A stretch of DNA of 64,000 nt from Warburgia ugandensis (taxonomy: Eukaryota; Streptophyta; Magnoliopsida; Canellales; Canellaceae), in the NCBI GenBank assembly GCA_035236585.1, contig CP141135.1:1584001-1648000 (forward strand), in the 5' to 3' direction. The notes beneath the pieces were generated by a model. That model had not been told where the DNA came from and made no database searches. It worked only from the letters and a program-made list of their open reading frames with translations. Position numbers and translations under genes: made by a program. Positions 48,429 to 60,129 of the stretch are shown piece after piece (within the stretch, counting starts at the first letter, position 1; each line of letters starts with the position of its first letter).

Positions 48429-50705
48429 ATGAATTCCACCAATCAAACCTCCCTTTTGGAGGCCGATGTCTCCGCGGGCCATCTCTTTTCCGGCAGACTC
48501 ATATCGGAGATTCAAGCGTTAGAGCTCTTCGTCGCGCTTATCTTCTTCGTCGTCATCCACTCCCTAAGGCAACAGAAGCATCAAGGGTTACCAGTATGGC
48601 CATTGCTAGGTATGCTACCTTCGTTGCTCGTAGCTCTTCGATCGAATAACGTCTACGAATGGATCTCTGGGATACTCGACCTCCAAAATGGGACCTTTAC
48701 GTTCAAGGGTCCCTGGTTTAGTAGCCTTAATTGTGTCGTTACAGCCGACCCACGTAATCTTGAGCACTTGTTAAAGACCAAGTTCCCTAATTTCCCCAAG
48801 GGTGAATACTTTCGGAACACCGTCCATGACCTCCTTGGCGATGGTATTTTCAATGCCGACGATGACACTTGGCGTCGACAGAGGAAGACAGCGAGTATCG
48901 AGTTTCACTCGGCGGAGTTTCGCCAAATGACAGCCGGATCGTTGGTCGAACTTGTTCACTCACGGTTGCTGCCGGTGTTGGAGGATTTCGTCAAAAATCA
49001 AGTTCCCGTCGACTTGCAAGATGTGCTGCTAAGGCTAACGTTTGATAACGTTTGCATGATAGCCTTTGGCGTGGACCCTGGTTGTCTAAGTCCTGGCCTG
49101 CCGGTGATACCTTTCGCTAGGGCGTTCGAAGATGCGACGGAAGCCACGACTATGCGGTTCGTTACACCGTCAATTCTGTGGAGAGTCATGAGATTTCTGG
49201 ATGTAGGGTCAGAGAGAAAGCTTAAGAGGTCGATCAAGGGTGTGGATCAGTTCGCCGATGAGGTGATACGTACAAGAAAGAAAGAGCTGGCTTTGGAATC
49301 CTCCCATAAGAAATCGAAATCTGATCTCTTGACGGTCTTCATGAGATTGAAGAATGATGATGGGCAGCCATTTTCGGATCAGTTTTTGAGGGATATTTGT
49401 GTGAACTTCATACTGGCCGGAAGGGATACTTCATCGGTTGCGTTGGCTTGGTTTTTCTGGCTGCTGGACAAAAATCCGGCCGTTGAGGAGCGAATTCTGT
49501 CCGAGATCCACTCAATACTCGGCCAAAGAGAACCCTCCGACGACGAGGCAAATATTCCGGTTGTATTCAAGCCAGAAGAAGTGAAGAGAATGGACTATCT
49601 CCACGCTGCGCTGTCTGAGGCTCTAAGGTTGTACCCTTCCGTGCCAGTTGATCACAAAGAGGTATTTTCTCGCTCCACGTACATATGCATGTATTTATGT
49701 ACATATAGATGTACTTATACGCGCACATCTATATAACTATATGCAGATATCCAGTATAAATACGTATCAACATTCATGTATATGCACATCTATCTCTTAA
49801 TTTGACGGATTGCATATTTTTGATCGGCTGAAATATCAACTGGAACCTATTTATTCAATGATCAAAACCGATATTTTTTACATTTGCTATGGATTAGCCA
49901 TATTCAGAAAATTTCCTTCGTTTGTCAATTTTAAGCCTTTGATCATGAGAGGCATTTTTTTATGAATTTAGATGGTTGAGTGTAAGTTTTCCAACCATCC
50001 ATTTAAAAGCAAGAAATCAGAGGCCAGTAATCTTCAGATAGAATTGTATTATGTTACATAGCTGACACATAGTCAGTAGTAGATAGATGGTTAGATCATA
50101 AACGGATGGGTGCCCTCCTCATGCATGCCACCTTCGGATCATATAATCATCGTGATCTGTTGTTTACTACATATCCAAGATCAGAGCAATGAGATCAACA
50201 GGCTCGATCATCCAAATGTGTGTCCCATCTATGAAAAATTAGGGACACTCCCTTTGGAACACCCTAATTATAATATATAAGCGTGTTTTCCTCTTACCAG
50301 GTGGTAGAAGATGATGTATTCCCAGATGGGACCACATTAAAGAAAGGAACGAAGGTGATCTACGCGATCTATACGATGGGCCGGATGGAGACCATATGGG
50401 GCAAAGATTGCAGGGAATTTAAGCCGGAGAGATGGCTTCGAGATGGAAGATACATGAGTGAATCTGCGTACAAATTTACTGCATTCAACGGTGGGCCCAG
50501 ACTATGTCTAGGGAAGGATTTTGCTTATTATCAGATGAAATTCGTTGCCGCATCGATCATCTACCGTTATCGAGTCAAGGTGATCGAGAATTTTCCTGTG
50601 AGGCCGAAATTAGCACTTACAATGTACATGAAGCATGGATTGAAGGCAGTGCTCTGCAAGCGAGATGAGGCGGAAATTCGAGATCATCGGAGGATTGATA
50701 CCTGA
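48429..50705 (+). CDS. CYP86B: Cytochrome P450, CYP86B-type fatty-acid omega-hydroxylase
   Basis: Complete two-exon gene: 48429-49661 and 50301-50705, with a 639-bp GT-AG intron in phase 0, giving 545 aa. CYP86 enzymes sit on the ER membrane and use O2 and NADPH-P450 reductase to hydroxylate the terminal carbon of fatty acids. CYP86B members act on very-long-chain acids for suberin. An N-terminal anchor (about residues 30-45) is followed by a LPVWPLLGMLP hinge, the I-helix AGRDTSS (330-336), ExxR as EALR (397-400), PERW (453-456), and the heme loop FNGGPRLCLG with Cys480. The RNTVHDLLGDGIFNADDDTW and ASIEFHSAEFR stretches are CYP86-like. All key residues are present. Subfamily placement is from recall of family sequences. 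CYP86A or C cannot be fully excluded. Confidence 0.95.
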
Positions 50706-50879
50706 TTATGGAAGATTGATGTGATGTATTTTTTTTCCTCAAATTTTTTTACTTGTTTAATATATAAAGGCTTGGATTATTTTACTAGGTGTATTAGAAG
50801 AAAAACGCAACGAGTAGAGTTTAATCAAGTTTGTTTTTAAGGTTGATTTATTGCATAATAATGAGAAGTATATTTCATC

Positions 50880-50930
50880 ATGGATGCATTTAACTTAACA
50901 ATTTTCACTTTTTTTATGAGAAAATATATA

Positions 50931-50976
<46 letters not shown>

Positions 50977-51420
50977 AACAGGCAGGCAACCTCGTTGCTT
51001 CTCTTCTCTTTCACACATGCGCGAGCTCGCCTAAACTAGCCAGCCAGCCGAGAGAGAGAGAGAGAGAGAGCTTGTATTGATTCTCTCATTTGCTTGATAC
51101 AACTTGTGAGTAACCACCCCTATTTATACTAGTAGCACCTCCTTAACCGATGGTTAAGATTGTGCCAACACACCTTTTAATCTTGTGACTACAATTTGTT
51201 ATCTAGATGTCTCTACGAAATATCTAACTCTATTGTCAAAGCATGTAGATATTTCTAATTGACTTTTGTAGCAACACTTTCTAGAAAGTGGGCTTTCTAA
51301 AATATGGGCTAGAAAATGGACTTTTATCTATTCAATGTGAGCCTTCTAGAATATGGGCCCTTACCCAATTAAATTTGGCCCAAATCAAGTTTACATTTCC
51401 AACGCTCCCGTACTGTTGTC
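50880..51420 (-). mobile_element. Possible copia-type solo/partial LTR
   Basis: Read on the minus strand, CGGGAGCGTTGGAAATGTAA at about 51412 resembles a polypurine tract followed by an LTR start of the TGTTGGAAATG type. About 480 bp later the sequence runs through GA/TC runs (51050-51070 and 50932-50974). No internal region, partner LTR or clean target-site duplication is visible. Confidence 0.3.
50932..50974. repeat. (TC)n microsatellite
   Basis: TC dinucleotide run of about 43 bp, 230 bp after the P450 stop codon. A second GA run of about 20 bp lies at 51050-51070. Confidence 0.95.
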
Positions 51421-51747
51421 TTTTATTTGTTCTGTAAATTTACGCAGAACTTTTGTCATTTCTATAATAAGATGGTTGATTGATGAAAGCAAAGAGATAC
51501 AATATTGAGAAAAGATTTACACATAGATGCATGCATGGAGGGAAGGAGGGACACGATGCGTGCACCTTCGCCAAATGTTATGAAATATTTTTGAACAATA
51601 AATCATGCAATGATCAGGCAGACAGATGCAATCAATGGAAAAACAAAACAACAAACTAAAAGACTGAACCTTCTTACGTGCATTTTCAGTTTATCAGAGA
51701 TGAAACCAAGAGCGAAGAAAAAATGAGCAAGAAATAAAAATTGCTAC
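51421..51747. other. Intergenic
   Basis: No further alanyl-tRNA synthetase exon could be found here in the expected downstream position. Confidence 0.45.
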
Positions 51748-53362
51748 CATGTTAGAAGCATCCCGGGATTTCTTTCTGTCTTCATCCATGATAATGTAGA
51801 AACCATCTATATCTACTGTGAGACACCTTTCTTCTGCTATTATCTGATAAGGAAGAATGTAAGAACGCAAAGAAAATCTGTAAATGGTCAAACCACATCA
51901 ATTTCAACATACCTGAATCAGGTCTACTGGCAAGCCACAGGTGTCCCACAAAACAAATGTGTCCTGCAACCATTAGAAGCAAACAATATGAGCTGCAAAA
52001 TGTTAGAACTAAGAAGCAAAAAATGTGAAGGACTCAAAATCCTATCGGAAAAACTACAGCTTCAGGATTAAGAAGAGCTAAGGAAATATACATTTGAGTG
52101 ACAAATTGTTTATCTAAAAGATCATTCAAATGAAGCCTATTTTGTGGAAAGTCAATTGAATGACAACCTAAAGACATCCATTTTGGGGCAACAAAACAGG
52201 ATTAGTATCAGCTACAAGGGAAAGAAAATAAAAAAAATTAAACCACGTAAGCCTGTTGTATGGGGATGACCTGAGTTTATGAATCTGACAAAGCCACAAG
52301 GGGTTTTATTTGGAATCTATAAACAAAAAGAACTATGGTGGATTCAGCAATTTATAGTAATCCATTTATATGATTTAGTGGCTTGGACATGTTGATCTCG
52401 TAAAACAGGTTATATATTGAATTTGTCAAATATTTTATGTAAATGTAATATCTTATGTAGAAATAAAAGTTTACTACTCAAAATTAATGCTAGACGAACT
52501 TTCATGTTTGATGGAAGTTAGAGAACAATAGATAAAAAATGTCTAGAAGTATCACACAGAATTTCAAGGGGTAAAAGAATCTGAAAGACGTCTGCCGGAG
52601 GACTTCACCCATTCAAGATCCTACATGGCGGAGCTGTGAATACATCGCATAGGAATAATAAATCTAGAAGAGAGAAAATAAGACATTTGGTTGGGCAGGG
52701 ATCAGAAGACTGGATAAGAAGCTCACTTTATATGGTATTCATGAAAACTTGGTAACAAAATAGAGAATTGATTCCACAAAATGCTCTTGTTAATGAAGCG
52801 GCTTAGGAACTTAAACTTCAATTTAAAGATTGGAAAATTATGGTTCAACTATTTTTCCTTTCTCTTGGAGAATTGTATAGTTCAATTGTTAAATAAATAG
52901 AACATGGAGCTCCGCTTATGCAATGTTGAGACCTTCACAATCACGCCAAGAAGCAAAAGGCACAGTAGGTGCAATAAAGTCTGATGCATTCACCACAGAA
53001 GATAATATAACCACTTTCTTACTTTTTATATGAAGATAAATGAGATGCATCAGCACTTGTGTGGATCATATGCAGGCTATTGTTAGCCACATCAATGTAA
53101 AATGAAAACAAAATATGAAAGAAGAAAACATGTAAAGCCAAATTTTTAGAGTGTTATCTAACTCATTGTCAAACACTGGTCTACAAGCTTATGACAGACT
53201 ACAGGTGAGGAACATTGTGAAGAGAAAGAAGTCGAGAAAAGGGCAGATATCACGAATTAAAGTGATAAAGTACAATTAAGGATATAAATAACTAGAAATT
53301 TAACTTGCCTGTCCACTGAATATGTTTCCTTGAACCTCAACAGCTTTTTAAACTGTTCTGCC
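51748..53362 (-). pseudogene. Alanyl-tRNA synthetase gene fragment (three exons)
   Basis: Minus-strand remnants of AlaRS, which charges tRNA-Ala. Exon 53309-53362 ends AVEVQGNIFSGQ. Exon 51913-51963 reads DTFVLWDTCGLPVDLIQ. Exon 51748-51843 has AEERCLTVDIDGFYIIMDED and continues to KSRDASNM. All three are joined in phase 0 and correspond to consecutive segments of the region after the AlaRS catalytic core. The first exon has lost one A in the FKK stretch, shifting the frame and giving a TAA if read from its 3' phase. Its donor is GC (AG|GCAAGT). No exons for the catalytic core, editing domain or C-terminus were found around it. Most likely a truncated duplicate. Confidence 0.72.
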
Positions 53363-54936
53363 CTACAAAACATGTCAATAGTACGTCAAATTTCTTTAAT
53401 TCTAACACAAACTCTGGACATTGTTTCTTCGAATTTAAGAAGTCAGAAAACCTAATTAGGCAGCTTTTTTAGTTCCCGATAACAATCCAATAGAATTTAA
53501 ACCTTCAAGCTGCACTAGATTTCTCTCATCAAGGAGATATATTAGATGTATTTTTCTGACAACCATATTTAGTGAGTGTGAGTTGAAACCCTCTTTGCTC
53601 TTACGCCATGAGGTTTCCTTACCCGCAACTTCCACCTTTTGGAAACCAACAACAAGATACAGCATATTAAGCTGAATGGATACAGGCAGTGAATAGTTCC
53701 AAAGCTAGAAGCAAATGCAAGAAGAGACACGGAAGGCTAAAATGGAAAGTGAGGGTCTAAAAGAGAGTAAAAGCTAATGGGAAAGCAATAAGGAGAGCAG
53801 CAAGAAAATATTTGGGAAGAATTATGCAAGTGACTAGGCAATTAGTGTACTTAAATTACCAAAAACTCAAGTTTAAATAGTATTTCAAGTCATGATGTTC
53901 AAACATACATTGGCATTACGGAAAGCAAAAAGCAACCTGTTAGAAAATCAATCATCTAATGGGAAGAGTAATTGTACTTAAAGGGGAGCAAAAGGAAACC
54001 CTAGATTACACTTTAGAAGCAAGTTTGATTCAGCCTCCAAAGAGAGCCGCCCAACCTATTAGGAAGCTTGATGTAGCTATCAGACGTCATATGCATGTTT
54101 CAACTATGATCAAATCTGCTGTGGTTGCTACATTATGTGCTTAGAATAGGTGGTTTAATATCTGAATGAATCTAAAAGAAAGTTGTTCTAGAGATTTATC
54201 ATCATCATTTTAGCCGCAGCACAGCTAAAATGGAGGCAGATTTATCATCATCCTGAGTTATATCCATCCGATGATATCACAACCACTGTTTCCTGGAGTT
54301 TTGAAATTGACGGTAAACAGTTTTATCATCCATTTTTCTTAAATGAAAGAAGCATATATTGTAATAATTCACTAGATGAGATTTTGGCGCATATCTCATT
54401 TAGGGACGAGAACAAGATTGTTAATGGTTTAGATCTTTTAAAAGGCGGGCTCAATCAGAGTTGGGAGTGCCGATATCAGCAGCTAGTATCTGCACATTGT
54501 CTTCTTAAGAAATGGCAATTTTATTGAAGTGGGGAGAAAAGCTCTCCCTGTGGCAGATACACGCTATGATAGACTACGGTGATCATATCGAGTTCAGGAG
54601 TCATACAATATCTGCGGAGCTTGGATACATATTGTAATTCTTCTGCTCTGGTTTTTGAGCTTCTCTGTGACATTCCAAACTTCCAACCAGATAAGAATAC
54701 TGAACGATAGGATCTTCAAGAAGCACCCCTCTCATGTCAAACGGTTAGCATCTTCATTGGCAAATCTTAGGGCGCTGGAGAAGGAGATGTTCCAACGTTC
54801 CAGAGCTTTTTTGATGTAGTCAAGCTAAGACCAAAATCTTTGAGGGGTGAAGAATTGATTTTCAACTATTTGGCTGTGTTATATGAATCTCCTTGTACGA
54901 TTAATAAGAAAAGGGTAGCCTGGTGCAGAAGTTGCT
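53363..54936. other. Intergenic
   Basis: Searched for earlier alanyl-tRNA synthetase exons and saw none. A minus-strand 69-codon frame (53456-53665) and a plus-strand 61-codon frame (53959-54144) have no recognisable features. Confidence 0.45.
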
Positions 54937-55005
54937 ATTAACAAAGGTTAATAGTATGTATGTAGACTTACCTTAGATTTTGCAAGAGACTATTTTCCCA
55001 ATTAA
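54937..55005 (-). mobile_element. Au-type SINE fragment
   Basis: Minus-strand remnant with GCAAAATCTAAGGTAAGTCT and an ...ATACTATTAACC stretch corresponding to the middle of Au. Head and tail are missing. Confidence 0.4.
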
Positions 55006-55429
55006 TACATGGAGATTTAATTTAGACCAATTTTCAACTCCTTTTCTTACTGTAATCATCTCGCTTATGCAGTCTCTCCATATCCTATAAGACCAGCACA
55101 TTTCAACATAAATAAGCCGTTAATTTGAATCTATAAGTAGACTTTTATATCCGCTGGCACTTGGGCTTCCATAGCTCGCCCCATCAAAACTTCATTTGGA
55201 AGTATTTGGTGGGGCAGTATCTCTTGGACTTCCTCTTTGTTTTCTTTCTGCAGCTGCTTTGAGGTGGATGCCCACCAGGCAGCATTCCTAACAGCACATT
55301 GTTAACTAGGATTCAATTGGTTTATCATTAGTAGAATGGTCTACATGGGTGGCTGAGCGGAGGCAGATTTATAATCATCCTAATCAAGAACATGATAATT
55401 TAATCATAGACTTAATCGTAGGCAAGAAG

Positions 55430-55597
55430 GGGAGCCTTGGTGCAACGGTAAAAGTTGTTGTCATGTGACCTTGAGGTCACGGGTTCAAGGCGTAGAATCA
55501 GCTTTTTGCAAAATGCAAGACAAAGCTGCCTACTATAAGCCCTTGTGGTCTGCCCCTTTTCTGAACCCCACATAGGCAGGAGCTTCGTGCACGCTCT
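55430..55597 (+). mobile_element. Au-type SINE with 14-bp TSD
   Basis: The best preserved Au copy: GGGGAGCCTTGGTGCAACGG, a clear B box CACGGGTTCAAGGC, ATCAGCTTTTTGC, CCTTGTGGTCTGCCCC, and GGCAGGAGCTTCGTGCAC. Flanked by ttaatcgtaggcaa (55412-55425) and ttaatcataggcaa (55598-55611), one mismatch. The final GGGCTGCC of the family is missing. Confidence 0.93.
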
Positions 55598-55611
55598 TTA
55601 ATCATAGGCAA

Positions 55612-56135
55612 CTGAACATACAAGTTCCCACTCGGCAGTTGGCACAATCTCTCTTCAAGGACGTAGACTTTTTTATCCATTTCAAGACTGAAGTGGTTGG
55701 AGAACATAATATATATACTTATGCATGCAAAACATTAAAAAAAATACACCAGCATGCAGCTATATCATGTATTAATTAACACGTAAAATAATAAAGAAAT
55801 ACGGTCAATAAAATCGACATCTAAATAAAATAAAATAAAAGGATTAATCTAGTGGGGAGCACGCAATCTAAAACGTGATCCAGGATTTTGTACCGATTAC
55901 GGCATTTTAACATAAATAATTCGGAACGTTTTCGGAGAGCCTTGATTCAAAACCTTTGCATCAATTAATTCAGATAAAAAACTATTATTCAAATATTAGC
56001 AATAAATAGCACCAAGCAGCAGCAGGACGACGCCGTGTCATGGGCAGCTCCAGTGCCGTTCCTCCCAACATGTGGCTCCAACCGGAGCATGACATGTGGC
56101 ATAAAAGATCATTGTCTTACTGTAGCCCTGCACAT
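55612..56135. other. Intergenic
   Basis: No gene or repeat recognised. Confidence 0.45.
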
Positions 56136-56137
56136 GC

Positions 56138-56282
56138 CGGGTCTAGAGAAAGGGTGGATCACAAGGGTTAATAATATATAGCCTTAACTTACATTTTGCA
56201 AGAGGCTGTTTTCACAACTTAAACCAATGACCTCAAGGTCACGTAACAACAACTCTATCATTGCGCCAAGACTCTCTTTTTC
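56138..56282 (-). mobile_element. Au-type SINE, 3'-truncated
   Basis: Minus strand: GAGTCTTGGCGCAATGATAG, GTGACCTTGAGGTCATTGG, CAGCCTCTTGCAAAATG, and CTTTCTCTAGACCCGG. The tail after that point is missing. Confidence 0.85.
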
Positions 56283-56635
56283 TTCATAAATATGCCCTAA
56301 AATACAATAGCATACATCATAATGGTTTACTAGAGTAATTTATTATGATGTTTATACACATGGTATACCTGCATGCAGCTAAAATTACCTGCAGGATCAT
56401 ATTCTAGACAGAAAAAAGAGAACGATTTCGATCTGTTCAACCTCAGATGATCTTGAGCTTTCATTTTTCTCTTCAGAATGTTAGTGGATACAATCATTTG
56501 ACGAAGTTTTGGTGCATGATTTGGTTATCACGTGGCCAGGAGACGACTTGCATGCGATCATCAAATTATGAGATCTTATATACTTAGCACATCTAAATCC
56601 GTGTGCATTCGTATATGCATGTGCGTGTATGCTTG

Positions 56636-56935
56636 AACTTAACATGCCATCAACTGGGCATTTAAATCAAAGAAAATAAATAAGATTAGAACTTAAAATA
56701 ATTTTAGCTGTTCTTTGTAAGTGGTTTTCTTAATTATCTGTATAGATATAACACTGATGCACCCTCTTAAGCATCGCATTTAAAAACTCGAAAAACTTGA
56801 CTAAAAAGTAAGGTAATTTGAGTTAACTCGAAAATAATTGAGCGTGATTCTTAATAATAATTTTTTTTATTATGTATAAAAAATTTAATTTACATCTACA
56901 TCCAAAAGTTGGTGCAGCTAGAGCGTGACAAGTAT
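56636..56935 (+). repeat. ~300-bp direct duplication, copy A
   Basis: Matches 57296-57612 in order: GGGCATTTAAATCAAAGAAA, GGTTTTCTTAATTATCTGTA, TCTTAAGCATCGCATTTAAA, TTTGAGTTAACTCGAAAATA, and TTGGTGCAGCT. Diverged, with indels. Confidence 0.8.
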
Positions 56936-57005
56936 TTCGATTTGCTAATCGGTCAAGTAATTCGCACGAATTTTCCAAGTCAAATGCTTGGCAATTTGGG
57001 TTGGC

Positions 57006-57070
57006 GGGTTGTGTTCGTGTCATGTTGAGACTAACCCATTAGAGTATATGGGTCGACACGAACACAACCC
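57006..57070. repeat. Hairpin of the GTGTTCGTGTC type
   Basis: A 16-bp perfect inverted repeat (gggttgtgttcgtgtc at 57006-57021 and its complement at 57055-57070). It lies inside a stretch rich in ACACGACACG words up to about 57170, a layout common in plant dispersed repeats. It sits between the two 300-bp direct duplicates. Confidence 0.75.
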
Positions 57071-57295
57071 ACTTAACAACCGTGTCAAAAACCCGTAACT
57101 CGAACACGACACGATTATTAAACAAGTCGATACAACACAACTTGCATAACACAATTAAATGAATGTAAAATAATTAATATATGACAGTTTTTCATATAAG
57201 AATAAAGGCGATTAGTTTTTCAAAAACCATAAAAATATAGGACGGTTATGTCGTTCACTACAATTCGTAGATCCATGTGCTCGTAAGTGTGAACT

Positions 57296-57612
57296 GAACA
57301 TGACCTCAAGTGAGCATTTGAATCAAATAAAAAATATGGGATTAAAAATAAAATAATTTAGCATTGATATAATAATTTGTAACTGGGTTTCTTAATTATA
57401 TGCATAAGCATAGCATTGATATAACCATCTTAAGCATCATAGTTTAAAAACTCCAAATTTAACTGGTCGGTGAGCAAAGTTGAGTTAACTCGAAGTGACT
57501 TGTACGTAACTTTTAAAATGCTCGAGTGTAATTTTTAACAAGATTTTATTTAGTTTTAGTTATATACAAAATTTTTACTTCACATATACAAGTGGAAGCT
57601 GGTGCAACTGAT
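57296..57612 (+). repeat. ~300-bp direct duplication, copy B
   Basis: Second copy of the segment at 56636-56935. The copies may be the long terminal repeats of a degenerate element or an unequal-exchange product. No primer-binding site or coding interior was found between them (only about 360 bp). Confidence 0.8.
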
Positions 57613-58143
57613 TGGGGTGTTGTAATGTTGTTTTACAGGTATTGGACCATAAATATAGCATTTTTTTACGTAGCTAGTCGACACAACAATTAACTAGTAC
57701 AAGTTTTTTGCGTTGGTTCTCAAGATTTATAATTATACTAAGCATACTAATACCTCTAGATGCTCTACCAGTGTCAATTGGGTTGTATTCTGGTTGATTT
57801 TATGCACAATCCAGTTGCTTTTGTCGCAAAATCACCCCCAGGATTTGCAGTCGCAGTACATGGCTGGTTAAGACGTAAGACTTAGTCAACAAAAATTAGA
57901 GAGAGAAAATTAAGAAAAACAAAGAAATATGTCAATGTTTTGTAACAAAAAATTGCTTACATGATTACATAAAATGATCAACAAATTCATGAATCTTGAT
58001 AAAATGTTAAAAATATGTATTTTTTAGGTGAAGCATAGGATAATACAAAGAAATACTTAAATTAGGGCGACATAGATTAGATCAGGTATGTGTATATCTT
58101 AGTCGTGCATCACACACGACTTGTATCTTTTCAAACTTATAAA
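57613..58143. other. Intergenic
   Basis: Nothing recognised. Confidence 0.45.
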
Positions 58144-58292
58144 AAGGGCAGTTTCGGTGCATGAAGCTCCGGCCTATGTGGGGTCTGCGAAAAGGGTGGA
58201 CCACAAGGGCCTACAGTACACAGTCTTACCTTACATTTTGCAAGAAGCTGTTTTCATGCCTTGAACCCATGACCTCGAGGTCACATAACGAC
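58144..58292 (-). mobile_element. Au-type SINE, 5'-truncated
   Basis: Minus strand: GTGACCTCGAGGTCATGGG, the B-box region ATGGGTTCAAGGC, CAGCTTCTTGC, CCTTGTGGTCCACCC, CGGAGCTTCATGCACCG, and AACTGCCC. The A-box head is replaced by unrelated sequence. Confidence 0.88.
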
Positions 58293-58739
58293 TTGTATCT
58301 TTTCAAACTTATGATAAAGAAAATAAACAAGAAAAAATGGAGAGATTAGACGGCAGTTCCTTCATGGACAAAAGCTTGCACAGGGGACAACACGTGAGAA
58401 GACTTTGGAATTCTAAGATTTGTTTTAATAAAGTTAAGGCATATTTTAACCCAAAATCACTCCATTAAAAACACAATGTAATGTGGTTGGATTTAATAAA
58501 TAAATAAATAAAGTTCTGTTATTGGGTGTTGTATCATTCGGATTTGCTTAGATCGTAGGGTTTATAGAGCCCGATTGACAAGGGTTATGTCGTTCGGTTT
58601 CTTGGATTATGTCGGATTAAGATGGTTTTGGTTATCAAATTTCAAAATAAGGGAACTGTAATGTACTTTACAGCCGCCTAGATTATCAAGGTTAGGGGGA
58701 AATGGTAGATACAATTATTATATTATATATATTTTTATT

Positions 58740-58915
58740 TTTTATATAAACAAAGAATTATAAAGTAAACCACTGCCGTACTCAAACCCATATAGTCTCT
58801 AAAATCTAATTTTCAGAAGTAAAGCAGTCGAACCTGTAACCAAACATATTTTAACGTAGGTGTAGAATTGCTCTTGCTTGTGACCAACTAGGCTAAATAT
58901 TTGTTGGGAAATATC
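58740..58915 (+). repeat. Dispersed repeat family Y, copy 3
   Basis: Contains AGAATTATAAAGTAAACC, CTCTAAAATCTAAT, ACCAAACATATTTTAACG, TGTAGAATTGCTCTTGC and GGCTAAATATTTGTTG, in the same order as the copies at 38375 and 40955. Confidence 0.65.
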
Positions 58916-59445
58916 TAATTTATTTGCTCAAAAAATAGGTGTGACTTAAATGAATTCACGCGAATAATCCTAACCGTCCAATTAGTCACCTCTAATGGAC
59001 AATTAGAAATTAAGAAGACAATGGTCTATGTTTATTATGACCTTTGCCAGAGAACGTTTACCAAATCATCAAGTTATTAATAAATAATTAATTAGCGGTA
59101 ATCATTTCACATCAAACTGACAGATGGTGAGCCTCCGAAACATCCGTCCATTAAACATATCTATAAATCAAAAGATTGACAAATGGTGTGCGCTCGAGAC
59201 ACGACCAAAATGCTTCCGATCATTCATCCAATAAATGGGCCCCACTTTCCACTAGTATTATACCCAACGAGCAACCTCCCCACTTACGACAAAAACCTCC
59301 ACAAATTGTTTGTTTAGGGGAACCAAACTAGTAAATATTAAGGCAGTCCAGGAGCCCACACCTTTTTTATGTATAAACTTTGCCTCCTAGAATGAACTGA
59401 CCAGGGTACCTATCTCGAAATTGCCCGTGAGATTCTTATGTTCTA
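58916..59445. other. Intergenic
   Basis: No gene or repeat recognised. Confidence 0.45.
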
Positions 59446-59447
59446 TC

Positions 59448-59600
59448 TTAGAAGAGGAATTTGGCGTAATGGTAGGATTATTGTCGTGTGACTTGAGGTT
59501 GTGGGTTTAAGGTTTGCAAAATGTCAAGTCTGCCTCTTTCTTGGACCTTGTATATGCGGGAGCTTCATGTACTGGGTCTGTCCTTTTTTTATTTATATGC
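59448..59600 (+). mobile_element. Au-type SINE with internal deletion
   Basis: Head GAGGAATTTGGCGTAATGG, B-box region GTGGGTTTAAGG, then a jump past the CAGCCTCTTGC part to CTGCCTCTTTCTTGGACC and a tail GCGGGAGCTTCATGTACTGG. Eroded. Confidence 0.7.
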
Positions 59601-59739
59601 CCTACCTTGGCCATACTCTTTACACCACATAAAACTTGTAGAGAACTCCGTTTCATATGAGATCCAGTACGTAGACCATATCAATAAGGTAGAATCATAT
59701 CACTATATGACCGTGACCTGTCCTGCCTAAGGAAGCAAG

Positions 59740-59905
59740 CAATAATATCTCTCTAGGTCTTTACACCATATGAAGGTTGTGGAGGGGCCCGACTTAAACT
59801 TAGTACGACCGGAATAAGGAGGGAATGGTAGTTACGCGAAGGAAACGTCTTTGTATTTTCTAGGTCTTTACACCATATGGAACTTGTGGAGGGGTCTAAG
59901 AATCC
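59740..59905. repeat. ~104-bp degenerate tandem repeat
   Basis: TAGGTCTTTACACCATATGA..TTGTGGAGGGG occurs at about 59755 and 59859, with weaker relatives at 59620 and after the SINE at 60097. Confidence 0.7.
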
Positions 59906-59943
59906 CTTTGGTACGAGAGAGAAATGACAAAAGAATCATTCTA

Positions 59944-60102
59944 AAGGGCAGCCCCAGTACACGAAGCTTCTCTATATATAGGATTTGGAAAAGGAGCAGA
60001 CACAAGAGTTGATAGTATGTAGCCTTATCTTGCATTTTGCAAGAAGTTGTTTTCATGCCTTGAAATTATAATATTAAGTTTACACGACAACAACTCTACC
60101 AT
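59944..60102 (-). mobile_element. Au-type SINE
   Basis: Minus strand: GTAGAGTTGTTGTC, an eroded B box, AACAACTTCTTGC, AGATAAGGCTACATAC, GAAGCTTCGTGTACTGG and GGCTGCCC. The element interrupts the CACCATATGGAACTTGTGGA repeat, a relative of which resumes at 60097. Confidence 0.85.
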
Positions 60103-60129
60103 GTGGAACTCGTGGAAAGGTCCAAAACT

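Noticed and set aside
48653-49570. Minus-strand frames across the P450 exon 1
   Set aside because: Shadows of the plus-strand P450 coding sequence.
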